The translations under genes were made by a program, and so were the position numbers. From assembly GCA_958299035.1 (NCBI GenBank), contig CATQJL010000112.1, positions 10,516,880 to 10,580,879 on the forward strand: a stretch of DNA of 64,000 bases. Direction: 5' to 3'. The stretch is from Cylicocyclus nassatus. Taxonomy: Eukaryota > Nematoda > Chromadorea > Rhabditida > Strongylidae. Below, piece after piece: positions 35,001 through 45,420 of this stretch. Numbering within the stretch: position 1 is the first letter of the stretch; each line of letters begins with the position of its first letter. The notes below the pieces were generated by a model. The model was not told the origin of the DNA and ran no database searches. It worked only from the letters and a program-made list of their open reading frames with translations.

Positions 35001-38000
35001 ACTTTTTTTAGGACAGACGGGCATTTTTTCTCTTCTGGTGTGCCACTGATTGAATGTTTCATCTGCAATGTGATTGTGCAGGACGGCGCAAAGTGCAAAC
35101 GCTGCTCTCGTCTTCCTACCTTTTTGTGCTTTCTTAGGCCTTCAGCGCTATAAAATACTTGTGGGCATGCCTCACACCCAAATTCTTTTTTGCCACAATG
35201 AATGGCTTTCTTTGTGGCATTCTTTACTCCACTAATCACATCTTCAGTGCATCCGTGATGCTCGCGTAGATGGTACTTGCTACATTTGATCCATTCATGG
35301 TAAAGTGGACTACGAAGTCGATCAGTTGTATCAAGTGAATTAAGTTTGGCATACGCCTGTTACAATACATGTGGGAAATGCACGTGCAGATCTTGTGACA
35401 GGCTAAACTCAGACGAAACATGCAAGGACTGCTGCACGGTTTGAGATTATAAAGGATTACAAACCCATGTTCAAGCTGAGATCGCTAATATAAAGTGCAT
35501 ATGAGCGAGGCTTTGTGGATCATAAGCAAGTGAATAACTAAGATGAGCACAAGCCACAACGAAAGCAGAAGCAAACTCATAAAAAGAGAGCGGCGAAAGT
35601 CAAGAAGGCTCAAAGAGGTTTATGATACCTTTCTTCAAATGAATCCCTATAGTAGTCTCTTCCAAGTCTTCTCATCTTTCCAGAACTGTAGTCTTCCACA
35701 GAAGCTCACGATTTACTGCAGAAAAGAGTCTTGCGCACCATTCCCACCTCCTTAGATCCATCACATACATCTTCACTGCTGCGGTTCGCAACAGGGCCTG
35801 CAGTATCTTGGTAGGGCACTTCACGAAACATCAGGAGTTTGGAGAAAGGGGTAAATTATGAACGGGTTGGGATCATAAATCTCGTATTCGGCACGTGTTT
35901 ACCTAAAACTCTCATAAACAAAGTCAACTCAAACAGCATTGATATTTAACATGATGCTTTCAATGACACATTGACGACGAGCTATTCTCTTATGTCTTCT
36001 TGTGGTTCAAGACGAAATTAGCGCCATGGAAAGGAACAGAAATAGAAATTTATTAGGGTGAACGGTAAAAAATGGGACACCTACGAAATAACTGGAGGTT
36101 TCTCAAGAATGAAAAGCGATAAGGCTTTCCAATTTTGATAGATGTTAGAATATGTTATTATCTTTCTGATAATACTTACATAAGGTCATTTACATGATTA
36201 ATAATTTTTGTACTTGCTGAAATGCAAAGTTAATCACTTCGATAAATTATGAAGTTTGAGCAGTATCTGCGCAGCGACACATCTGAGACCACCCAGAGTA
36301 CCACTGCTGGAGTGGGTGGTGGGACAGTCACTAAGACCACGACGGCTTGGTGGTCACAACTTTCAAAGTCAAGAGATATGGCCATTAGCAGCTTTGAGGG
36401 CAATGACACGCGCTATTCAATTCTTTGCAGGTGAACGTATGTTTTCTAGGTACCGTCTGATAGAGCTTTTTGCGCTCTATCCATCCATATGCAGCTTATC
36501 TCAGATTTTATCTATCTTTGGAAAATGAGGGCAAAGCATGATTTTTTTGGTTTTTTATTGCGCCAAAAATAGCTATTTTTTCGGGTTTTTCGCTTTTTTT
36601 TCTGAAATTGAAAAGAAATCTTATGCATTTGAAAACCATTTGAAAGAGCATGAAAAGCTCTTTCGAATGGTATGTCATAAGCTTTACGACTTTACGGTAT
36701 AGCAGCGCAAGATTGAGAACTGTTAGAAAAATCCTGTTTGAGCTCTTCATGGCGCCACGCGTACGGTTATGAGAGAGAAGCGGTAACGCGTTGCTAGAAT
36801 AATAGGCGAAGGTCGTTTATGTAAGCGACGTTTGAGTTGTAACCTGCTCATTGTTGGTGAGAACAAAAAAACCTCAAAATGTAAAAAAAATCAAGCTGTC
36901 CCATTTTTTACCGTTCACCCTAATAAGTGCTGAATCGCAACTACCACCATCAATAACACCTATCTTGAGGCATAGCCAGCGGCTGCATCAACCGTTTCTA
37001 GCCGAAGAGGTTGCGCTGGTTGCGGGTGAGGGATAGCCAACACGCGGTCTCGTGCAGGATAACCTGACACCCTAAGAATGCAGTTTCCATACACAAAATC
37101 GTCAAAATTTTCAAAGCAATACATACCTTGAGAACGATAACCTGACAAGGGAGGTCGAATCAGTCGAAGTGGCCTTTCCAAATGGGTCATATACCATTTT
37201 GAAGAGCGTTGAACGCTGATTCCGAATCTGCCTTCATTATCTGCCGAGCGCTTCTGGACGTCGAGTTATAAAATTTTTTTGGAGCGAAAAATGAACTCAG
37301 AATTCAAGTAAAATTAACTATTACGGACTTTTCAGCGACTAAATAGAGCAACATGTAGTATGAGTGTTTTGGACAGAAGGTATCCTTTGTAATGGAGTGC
37401 TCTGATAACCAACTTCGGACAATTTGAGCAATTCTGACGAATTTTGCTCTAATTACGCATTAAATTTTTCAACCAAAGGAACGCTCATAACTCGGCGTCC
37501 AGAGGCGCTCGGCAGATAACGAAGACAGATTCGGAATCAGCGTTGCATGCTCTATAAAATAGTATGCATTTCATATGGAAACGCCACTTCGACCAAGTAT
37601 CCTTCCCTTGTGAGTAAACTCCCGGTCGTTGTTGTTCTGATGCAAATGTATTTGGTGGCTGCCTTCATAAGATGACCACTGTAGTGGGCAATAACATCCT
37701 GGCTGCATTGGGGCACGGGCGCCCAGCCACGGTTGGCCGTAGCGACCGGGAGTCCCCACCCCTTGCTGCGGTGGATAGCCTGAAAAGAAGGAAGGTAAAG
37801 GAAGGAGGCCTATCCCGGATGATCAATGAGATAATCGAGCTTTTCATGGCCATATATGCAAGAGACCAGAATTAGCAGCAAACAATGACAAAACTAACCA
37901 GTGGTAGGTAACTAGGCTTGCAAGGAAAATCGATCTGGAGCCAATGCGAAGAAGTACCTACAACTATCTACCAAAAACGAGGAATTCGCGCGCAACTGAA

Positions 38001-41000
38001 TCTCAGAGACGGGAAATGAAAATTTAAAGGACAGTGAAATCGCGATCGGTCCCGACACCTTTGTTGGGGAGGGCCATATAGGGAGTCGTCATGGTCAAGG
38101 CGAACACAGTAAGCAAGATTCCAAAAGGAAAGCAGTCTTTAGTCTTGTAGTCGTATAAACCTATTTTCTACAAATGATTTCTACCGAGGACGAAAAAGAT
38201 GAAGTAAAGAAAGTACATGATTATGAGTAAAACATTCTAAAAATCTCCAGAGAAAAACGTAGAAGAGATTAGCAATGCGAAGATGTTGTAGAAAACTCAA
38301 CATAGCTTAAAGGCAGTGGATCGGCAAAACTCAACAACAGGATTTTAATGCGATAGATTCCTCATCGCCCAAGTATGAAAACAGTGCAATCCTGGTTGCA
38401 CAGCATGCCCTCCCTGCCGAGAAAATGGCTCTTAAACCTACACGCGCGTCAATCTTGCACGCTCCCGGACTAGTTGGAATTTCCTCCTCACCATTGGAGG
38501 CTGCCCCCCGCAATGCTATAACCATTGGGTCCCGCAACGATCCAGCATCTCAGCCTTGCTCCACTCGTCCACATCCGAAGGGAAGGGCATTGAAAAACGC
38601 TCATTTTCGCCGTTTTCAAGCTCACAGAGGTGGACTTTCGGGAACAACGTATTGAATAACCACAGGTAAGCGAAAATTTGATTAGGTTGAGATTTGCCGA
38701 GCCACTGCCTTTAATTCCAGAAACTCGCAATTTAAACGCACAACTTCTGCCGCGCATTCGCACCAAAACAAAAAAAATTAATTGCTTTTTTTACGGTCAT
38801 ACTCATATGTATCTGAACAGATGCATGGCAAATCGCCATACGAACCTTACGAGGATGGCCAGCTGTTTGCTCCAAATTCCACTTTTGGGATGGCTTCAAG
38901 TACAACTGGACGGGAGGGACTGGTAACACATTGATAATAATATTCTAAATATTGATAATAGATATAAATAAAAACGTAAATGAATATTACTCATTTGTGA
39001 TATTATTTATATCATGAATAACAGCGTAAATATGATGATATTGATAATTTTGAATATTTTCTATATGTTTCCAGGAAGGTGTGGACGGAATGCTGGGTCT
39101 CGCATCTCTCGCTGATAAGGGCACAGCTAGCGCACCATTCTTTCGTCAGCTCTACGAAAACGGTGAAAATAAGGACTTGTCGTCAGCCCATTAAAAATGC
39201 GGAGATAACGCATGCGACGTTTAAGATGCCATATTCCTGCAAAGGCTTCTCATCCATCTGAAGCAATATCCACAAGCCAGTTCGGATGCAGGAAGTATAG
39301 TTTATGGGACATCGTCAGATAACATCAATTGTGAAGATGCTGCGTTTAGCTTTAACGACTGGACGAAGGGCTCTTATCAATTCAGGGTAAAAGTTGAACA
39401 CTAGGTCAAATCACAAATCTGTGCTTGCTCTGGTAGGTCCTTTCCCACACAGGTAAAAAAAGGTTCTTCTTTTTTGTAGCACTCAGGTTTTTTTGAGCTG
39501 AAGTTTCGAAATTGCCGGTTTTTACAGAGAAATGAAAATGAAAAATTCTTGTTTCAATAGTGAGCACCACCGGAACTCCTTTTTACCGTCTGTCACTCTT
39601 AACTTGATGTTCTGTGTTTATGTAGACATAGTGAGTGAGCGGCAGTGTTGAGCCATATACACAAGATAAAAGAAACGAAGGTTTTTGACACTTCGCAACC
39701 TAGACTTCGACTTAGGCCAGCCTTGCAATGGGGAGCTTCGAAACGACAGTGTACTACTTGATAATGCCTGAGTTGATACCCTTCATTATCGGTTCGCCAG
39801 CAGTCATCGCAGAGATAGCTGGGATTGCTGGAGCTAAGGTATTGACTATCATTTCTTACATAACAGCAGGATTCAACTATTATAGTACGCCAACGGATCT
39901 TACGTGGTTGATTGCGATGCTAGTATACCAGATCTTGAGATAAGAGAAGCTGCACGTCCATTAATAATTTTCATCAAATCGGACAATCTTATTACAAAGG
40001 TACTTATTTTAAGGGAAAATGTGCTATATTACAAGTGCCTGGCCACGCGACGCATCGGGCTGTCTCACTGTATCCTGCAGCCATTTTGCATACGGGCACA
40101 TGTGCCATTAGCCAGTTGCGCTGATGGAAGCTTTCGCAGTTTCCGTAGTTTTGCGACATTGCGCAACAAGTCATCAAAACCTATACGAAAAACAGAAAAA
40201 ATGCGTTCAGATTTTGACGTGCACATCGTCCACCACAACACCATAAGATTTCTGCTGGATGGAGGATCTTTTTATTGATAGCGGTGAAAGGAGAGGCGAT
40301 CTGAGCTCTCAACAGCCTATAAATACTGTGGACAGGAAGTACCAGCCAGACCGTATGTGAATAAGTAGCCGTGGAAGAGAGGCGGTTTCCGATATTGCAG
40401 GTCCCTGAGTTTGACATCTGCCTGGTTGCGCTCCACCTTTATGTTTGAGTTTAAGTTGTGCGGATAAATGGTGGGCGAAGATAAACGATATTTCCCGACT
40501 GTCCATGGTTGGGAGCGAACGTCGCAGGTGTCGAGCAAACCCATAAGTAGGCTCGTGGCAAGGACCCCTATGTGTGCATGACTTGGATTAGGGCAGGCGC
40601 AATTAGCATTCTCACAGGAAACGCCACCGCTCCTCTCACACCTTACGCTGCCCCTCTTCACGGAGAGGACGTCTGGCTCCTACCGCCGATGCAGGAATAC
40701 ACCAACACCACTGACGTTGGGAGCTGAGGCCCAATCGGTGACATCCCTTTAAGGAAACAGGTGGAACTCATTCAAATCCCTTCTTTTGCCTATCATTTCG
40801 TACTCGTTTCGCTCAACCCGCCAATCATTGTTTCACTGCAAACTGTGCTTCATGGAGTGCAGTTGGAGACTCTTAATGCTTTGGAAACTTGGACCAGTGG
40901 GGAAGCTTACGCCGGTGGGAAGAGCTCCATGACGTTAAAATTGTGCGATATGATAGGCGTTGCATTTTGGTGTAACTTGTTGCTTTTGACTCGAATCAGT

Positions 41001-42060
41001 GTTGTTTTGTTTTGATTCGAAAACAAACACGATTCCACTTGAGAAAAAAGGGAAAAACGAGGGGTGTAAGCCGACTCGCATAATCGCGTTGTCGTCATTT
41101 TTTCACACAAGCCACCTCCGCACGCGATAACCCTGCGGCGGCTTTAGCCCAGACAAAGCAGGGGGCAGGTTAAGCTTTGCGTTACGTTTCAAGAGAGTAG
41201 CTGCTGGAAACTGCTACGCAAAAGATTCTCTCCCATAAACAATCCCATCTATTGCAAACCTCCCCGAGGTGCGGCGGGCGATGCCGCATGCGAAGGAACA
41301 TTTTTACTGAGTTTCTTTTCCATCCAACTTCTGTATAAGTTCGACAACGCGACGAAGCCGGAAACGACGGTACTCACATAGTTAGCTAATGGCTCATGCG
41401 TTTGACGAAATGCAGCATAACATTAGGCCCCCGCCAGAGTGCCGAAACCACGCCAGCGCTACGCCGGCGCCGAGCCAGCGTTTCGATCGATACACGAGTA
41501 TTTCGTTGGGGCGGGGCCCTGGCTGAGAACTAGGTCAGCTAGCCCCCGCCCCAACGAAATACACGTGTATCGATCGAAACGCTGGCTCGGCGCCGGCGTA
41601 GCACTGGCGTGGCTGGCACTCTGGCGGGGGCCTTAGACAGCTCAGCGCGCCGCATCCACACTTCGCGGACTTTGCGTTGAGAGATTTTATAGTTGGTAAG
41701 TGGTCAAAACCACAAAACTAATTCAAGGAGGGTTTTTCAAAAGTTGCACAAGACAAGTAGACAAAGTATTTCTTGCAGAAGGAAGACGTCTGCGTGCTTA
41801 CAGTGAACTTTCACTTGAGCATAGGCTTTGGACCAGACATGTACCTCGGTGCCCCGCTCTTCAAAGAATACTGCATCGGTTTCGACTTTGGATATAACAT
41901 GTTTCACATTTCTCACGCTAAGCGCGCAACCACTGTTAGCTCCACGCATAGGTAAGCAGAAAATGTTTATTTTTTCGGTTCTCTCTACTTGTTTTAGCCC
42001 TACTACAACTAAAACAAGGATTACCACTCTGACGACATCTCCAGCAACTACCACTCATAG
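28999..42060 (+). CDS. Pepsin-family (A1) aspartic-protease-like secreted protein lacking both catalytic motifs
   Basis: Nine exons with compatible phases: 28999-29074, 29671-29800, 38821-38922, 39075-39178, 39245-39386, 39716-39838, 39886-39999, 41779-41951, 41998-42060. Homology to A1 peptidases is clear along the length: EKEFTVMV, LWIPSINC, FDPSNSSSF, GVLGIDSV, NSTFGMASS, GVDGMLGLASLA, YGTSSDNINC, IIGSPAVI, GSYVVDCDASIPDLEI, SDNLI, MYLGAPLFKEYCIGFDFG. Where active enzymes have DTGSS before NLW, this one has TLRHS. Where they have DTGTS before the second half, it has PELIP. The flap segment is also altered (NYDGGAQG). Frames stay open, so I infer a retained non-catalytic homologue, not a decayed copy. 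The donor of exon 4 (TT|gtcgtc) is weak. The last exon is Thr-rich and ends at a donor, so the 3' end is not reached. The 9-kb second intron contains an antisense MULE gene. Confidence 0.75.
29801..30015. other. Start of the long pepsin-gene intron; repeat core at about 29935-29985
   Basis: CCCTATATGGCCCTCCCCAA with CAAAGGCAGGGACCG recurs inverted at about 38055-38090. This marks an unclassified element present once at each end of the 9-kb intron. Confidence 0.4.
30016..30348. mobile_element. piggyBac-like MITE
   Basis: CTTCAACCCATTGACGACGA at the left and TCGTCGTCAATGTGTTAA at the right are inverted; the right site retains TTAA and the left is TTCA. Inside, a unit of about 40 bp containing GGGCCACCGGTGGTCCACAT is duplicated near the right end. 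Confidence 0.5.
30349..30951. other. Intronic sequence, no exon recognised
   Basis: Plus frames 30138-30494 and 30507-30701 remain open but have no family motif. Confidence 0.3.
30952..31405. mobile_element. Fold-back element, ACAAGGGAA family (copy 2)
   Basis: CACAAGGGAATGGTCAGAAA and its mirror TCTGACCATTCCCTTGTCAG, with the shared inner block GCGCTGACTTTAAATCTG, match copies at 19301 and 37143. Confidence 0.65.
31406..32481. other. Intronic sequence; possible 3' exon of the MULE gene on the minus strand
   Basis: Minus frame around 32250-32397 (EGQYEVLEECANALQEVINL) lies between an acceptor (GTCGTAG) and a strong donor (ACC|gtgagt) and would suit the C-terminal helix region of a MULE protein. 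Its phase does not match the exon ending at 32482, so I leave it out of the gene. Confidence 0.25.
32482..35239 (-). CDS. Mutator-like (MULE) transposase or domesticated derivative, C2H2 + DDE + SWIM
   Basis: Exons from 5' to 3' on the minus strand: C2H2-like (about 35120-35239, CEACPQVFYSAEGLRKHKK), N-terminal region (about 34046-34245), then 33852-34040, 33631-33789, 33276-33617, 33089-33232, 32944-33037, 32482-32879. The catalytic core is clear: RGVVVDDTFNVTRYSFRLAS with the first Asp, ITNDTYVFFNGF with the second Asp, and LSFHVDQTLQRR in place of the usual CWH. SWHNKLKHVLLKSKQN follows. A SWIM-type zinc motif (HCERCGLCSYHFQC, then CVHLHA) and an acidic tail end the protein. Introns of 43-64 nt with matching phases support a real gene. 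The exception is 33618-33630: 13 nt with a stop separate two exons in different frames. It sits antisense inside the pepsin-like gene's second intron. Confidence 0.7.
34246..35119 (-). CDS. N-terminal part of the MULE gene, exon structure unresolved
   Basis: Minus-strand open pieces RKSRRKSKRDYAISQQETFS (about 34290-34410) and CPKKSLQNLALHCAEHH (about 34950-35050) look coding and fit the region before the DDE core. I could not join them by phase. Confidence 0.3.
35240..36052. other. Intronic to the pepsin-like gene, no feature
   Basis: No exon, repeat or terminal repeat was recognised on either strand. Confidence 0.3.
36053..36923. mobile_element. Mariner-type MITE, 871 bp, TTAGGGTGAACGG ends
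   Basis: TTAGGGTGAACGGTAAAAAA and TTTTTTACCGTTCACCCTAA are exact complements, flanked by TA at 36051-36052 and 36924-36925. No transposase. Confidence 0.8.
37143..37611. mobile_element. Fold-back element, ACAAGGGAA family (copy 3)
   Basis: GACAAGGGAGGTCGAATCAG and its mirror ending CCTTCCCTTGTG, with inner arms GCGCTTCTGGACGTCGAGTT and AACTCGGCGTCCAGAGGCGC. The best preserved copy of the family. Confidence 0.7.
37612..38310. other. Intronic; contains inverted copy of the 29.9-kb repeat core
   Basis: CGGTCCCGACACCTTTG with TTGGGGAGGGCCATATAGGG at about 38055-38090 is the reverse complement of the block near 29945. Nothing else was recognised. Confidence 0.4.
38311..38710. mobile_element. TTAA-flanked MITE, AGGCAGTGG ends
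   Basis: AGGCAGTGGATCGGCAAA and TTTGCCGAGCCACTGCCT are inverted, with TTAA on both sides (38307-38310, 38711-38714), a piggyBac-type target duplication. A solo left end of the same family (TTAAAGGCAGTGGCTCGGC) lies at about 62592. It ends 110 bp before an exon of the pepsin-like gene. Confidence 0.65.
39716..39838 (+). CDS. Exon of the pepsin-like gene carrying the altered second active-site segment
   Basis: Acceptor GACTTAG, phase 0 in and out (GCT AAG|gtattg), 41 codons. It encodes SLAMGSFETTVYYLIM, PELIP, then FIIGSPAVIAEIAGIAGAK. Alignment to the family consensus (GSY...AIVDTGTSLIGGP) places PELIP exactly on DTGTS. Confidence 0.75.
40000..41425. other. Intron 7 of the pepsin-like gene (first part)
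   Basis: No exon is needed here, since phase 0 at 39999 joins phase 0 at 41779. ORFs in this stretch have no family motif. Confidence 0.45.
41426..41632. mobile_element. PIF/Harbinger-type palindromic MITE, 207 bp
   Basis: GGCCCCCGCCAGAGTGCC and its complement bracket a near-perfect palindrome with CGATCGATACACG arms. TTA flanks both ends (41423-41425, 41633-41635), the 3-bp target typical of PIF/Harbinger. A sister copy is at 45259-45420. Confidence 0.75.
41779..42060 (+). CDS. C-terminal pepsin-like exon plus a phase-2 Thr-rich exon
   Basis: Exon 41779-41951 supplies the last pepsin lobe (KEDVCVLTVNF, FGPDMYLGAPLFKEYCIGF) and ends in CAT AG|gtaagc. Exon 41998-42060 encodes PTTTKTRITTLTTSPATTTH and ends in the same CAT AG|gtgggt. 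Both leave phase 2, and the 63-nt exon is phase-symmetrical, so it could be duplicated or skipped without a frame change. Thr-rich tails suggest O-glycosylation. Confidence 0.7.
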
Positions 42061-42087
42061 GTGGGTAAACAAATATCTTAATGTATA

Positions 42088-42384
42088 GGCGCCGTAAAAC
42101 CCAATTGCCCGCGCCGTGCCTTGAACACAAGCGTAAGCGAGCGGTCGGCGCGAATGACTGTCACTATATTACAAGAAATCTTTCTTTAGCTTTCATGTTG
42201 TTCTCGTCAATGCAAGGTATATCTTGACGAAAGCTCCCTTCAAAAGTTTAAAAAATATGTGTGGAAAGGGTGCGCGCTCATTGTTGCTCGCAAAAAGCCT
42301 GTAGCGTTTCGGGACCAAACTTTTCCAGCCGCGCCGCGTGTTGGTGTTCAAAGCGACTCGTGGGCAATTGGGTTTTACGGGGCC
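42088..42384. mobile_element. MITE with GGCGCCGTAAAACCC ends
   Basis: GGCGCCGTAAAACCCAATTG and CAATTGGGTTTTACGGGGCC are inverted over 297 bp. Flanks are TATA and TGTA, so the target duplication is not intact. It starts 28 bp after the Thr-rich exon of the pepsin-like gene. Confidence 0.6.
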
Positions 42385-44640
42385 TGTACCTTTGTTACAT
42401 GGTAATTTTGGTTCATAGAATGCGAATTTTAGTAGGCGATATGGTTTCAAGTACATTCAGAAGTCTGTTCTAGGTGATGATCATTTCCATAAGCACGGCA
42501 GCGTTTATTTTGATTAATAGAGATCTTCGCAGACTATTCACGACAACTTCTGCTGATTCATCAACTGAGAAGCTAAGACTTAGTTTTTTCTTCATCGTCT
42601 TTTTCATAGGAGGAAGGTAGAATTTGATTAGATGATCCTCATCATTCTTCACATTATTTCCTTGTTTTGAGAACTACAACTCGAATCTCTGATATGCATT
42701 GATCAGTTGTTCACAATTTAATAAACGTGTCAATATGCGATGAAGTTGCAACGCCATAGTATGCTTGCTAATGCTGGAACACCAAATGGAAAAAAATTTA
42801 TTTATGCACTGTCTTTTAAGGTGAGACTGAGAGCTTTCTTCCAAAAAGCAACACCCACAAGTGCTTTCATCGAAAACAAGAAAATCGGGATTATGTGGCC
42901 GCAACCAATGGATCGTATCTATCGCAAACATCTTAAATGCTCATGAAGCGTATATGCTGTAAAAATTTGCGGCTCTCATTTACGCTTATGCTAAAGTAGT
43001 TCAGAACAGGACTATGCAAAGCTAATTGTAATTTCTCAAAAAAGCAGTAAAATAGCAGTAAAATCAAATCAGCTTCTAATCGATAATCTGGCCCAATGGC
43101 AGATGCGCGAAATAGGACGAGTCGGGAAAATTACTATTTCACTTTTTTCTAATTTCCTCTGGGAAATTCCAAAATCTTTCTGAAAACGCCAAATTTGCTA
43201 TTCACTCAATATATAGTAAGGTATCCACATCAGCTTGAAAGCGCAAATGCACAATTTTGAACAACAACACACAACACACTTGAAGGAGTTTATGAAAGAA
43301 AAACAAACGCGGATCGTCAGTTTTTAGTTTTCTGTTGAATCATTAGTGTAGGTGCTGTGTCTCTCTGGTTTTTTTCTATGCGATAACTTGTGCTTTTCCT
43401 CTGCACTTATAGAATGTATTGCTGCGCTGTCTTTTGCATGGAGGCACTCCGGTGCCTTTAGCATATCAAAGCGAAGAGTGAAAAATACTGAAAATTTTAA
43501 ATATCCCTAAATTATTATGTGAGTGAGTCGTGTAGAAATGATTATAGAAAGCTTAAAAATAACATCTGAATTTTTGAAAACGTTGTTTTTGTTAGAATGT
43601 TGATGATTGCAAAGATGGCGCACACTGTCATTTGAACCGCTCAGACGCGCGACATGTCAAAGATGACAACAAGACATGTTCATGTCATCCGCCTACATCT
43701 GCTGAACTATAGACTATGCCCTCTTTGATTCCTTGTCAGGTCTCTCGCTTACCAATGAAACGCACTTCAACCCATGAAGTGGGTGTTTTACTCACGAACC
43801 GCGGATGCAACGATACCGATGAACGGACCTTCTAGCCCTGCCATACGCCGTGAACATGAGATCTTCAAAAAGATTCTGAGTTTATTTAAGAATTAGAATA
43901 GAAAGTGTGGCAGAATTTGTCCGACAACTCAATAAGTGAAAATGGTTATTGTATAAATTAGCGACGAATTACGAATTACGCAATGGGATTGATAAAAGCA
44001 GTTTATCTTTGGCAACATTTCTGAACACTGAAATTCACCAAAAAACCGGCATTGATTTATTTTGTCAACAAAATACAAATTTGTACGACGAAATTTCGAG
44101 CAATACACGTAATAAGGAGAGGTACATTTTAACTTGCCAGATATCAAGGAAGAATAATTTGAATAATTACATAGGGTCAAGGGTTTAAGCAAAAGGAGAA
44201 CAACACAGTCATTGAAGTTTTAGAAACAATACCACAAATTGATAATGAGGTCAAGTCAGCACCGGGTCACTAATTAATTATAAAAGTAAGGCAGTACAGC
44301 TTAGACATAAGTGGTCTGCACCCACCAAATTATCGTCTGCTAAGGCGAGCACTAGCTTAATTTTGCTTTCGGTTGAGGCTGTTGTTTTCCTTAGGGGGTT
44401 AGCTCTTTTCTGTAGTCGAGGTGTTTGATCAGATAGTTTAACTTATGTGCCTTCAACTTTGCAGACAATAAAACGAATATTTTTTTCATGTAGTAATTGC
44501 TAGAACAAATAGCACCTGATCAATAACTTTTCCATATATTTAACATGTTTCGAAGCTCCTAGAACGCTCAGAAAAGCTTTTTTGAAGGACACCGACAAGT
44601 ATGATCATCCAGTTGACGTTTCCCAATCCAAGCTTCCTCA
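42385..44640. other. 2.2 kb without recognisable gene
   Basis: AT-rich. No exon chain, terminal repeats or RNA gene was recognised. Further 3' exons of the pepsin-like gene might lie here but I could not identify any. Confidence 0.3.
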
Positions 44641-44835
44641 AGCAGTAATCCCGGTCATCCTCCTTTCATGATGTTGAAGAAGTCGACGATCTCACTTACA
44701 TAGTAGTGTCTGTCATACCAGAAAGCATTAGCCGCTAGAAGATTTACCACGGATTGGTCAAACCTGGAAAAAATCTCATCGAACGCAGGGGATCTATTGG
44801 GATCATTTGGGATTTGTGCCACTCGTTGTTCAAAT
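44640..44835 (-). CDS. Possible exon of unknown protein
   Basis: A minus frame reads QIPNDPNRSPAFDEIFSRFD then VVNLLAANAFWYDRHYY and reaches a consensus donor (TAT|gtaagt) near 44703. Composition looks coding. No family is recognised and no partner exon was found. Confidence 0.3.
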
Positions 44836-45258
44836 TAGGATGCATAGCGGATTCACTTCAACATGAGTGACTCAAATATAGAATAAAAAGTAAAGACATT
44901 AACACCAATATAATCACTATCAAATTGGCTTTTCGTTTTACTATGAAAATCTTCATAAGAGCTATCCTTGTCGTTTTCATTCATGACTTTTTGCTGAGAA
45001 GCAATCCAAGGTTTCTACTATTACACGTCAACTAAGTTCCCAGTGAAAGAAGATATCTATGCCTCAACGTGGCTAAACCTTCAAAGCTCAGTTGCACGTG
45101 TTTTAAGCTTTGTTTTCATGCTAGAATATATGAAAAGATGAGTACGGGTGTTGCGACTCCGCGATGCGAGCTCCTCTAAAAATGGGAGCCGCTATCCGGC
45201 GACGATTATAGTACTTTCTCACGCTTGCCGCAGTTACCTCCGGACCTTTCCTTGTCTT
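44836..45258. other. No gene confirmed
   Basis: A plus frame near 45006-45140 (FYYYTSTKFPVKEDIYASTW) stays open to a stop and may be coding, but I found no matching partner exon. Confidence 0.25.
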
Positions 45259-45420
45259 GCTCCCGCCAGAGTGCCGAAGTTATGCCAGCGCTACGCCAGC
45301 ATTTCGATCGATACACGTGTATTTCGTTAGCCCTCAGCTAGCCCCGCCCTAACGAAATACACGTGTATCGATCGAAATGCTGGCGTAGCGCTGGCATAAC
45401 TTCGGCACTCTGGCGGGAGC
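45259..45420. mobile_element. PIF/Harbinger-type palindromic MITE, sister of 41426
   Basis: GCTCCCGCCAGAGTGCCGAA and its complement enclose CGATCGATACACGTGTATTT arms. TTA follows the right end, while the left flank is degraded (CTTG). Confidence 0.65.

Noticed and set aside
39979..40278. Continuation of the pepsin-like exon past 39999 (frame VLILRENVLYYKC)
   Set aside because: The exon at 41779 continues the fold (CVLTVNF, MYLGAPLFKEYC) in phase 0, so 39999 is the better exon end.
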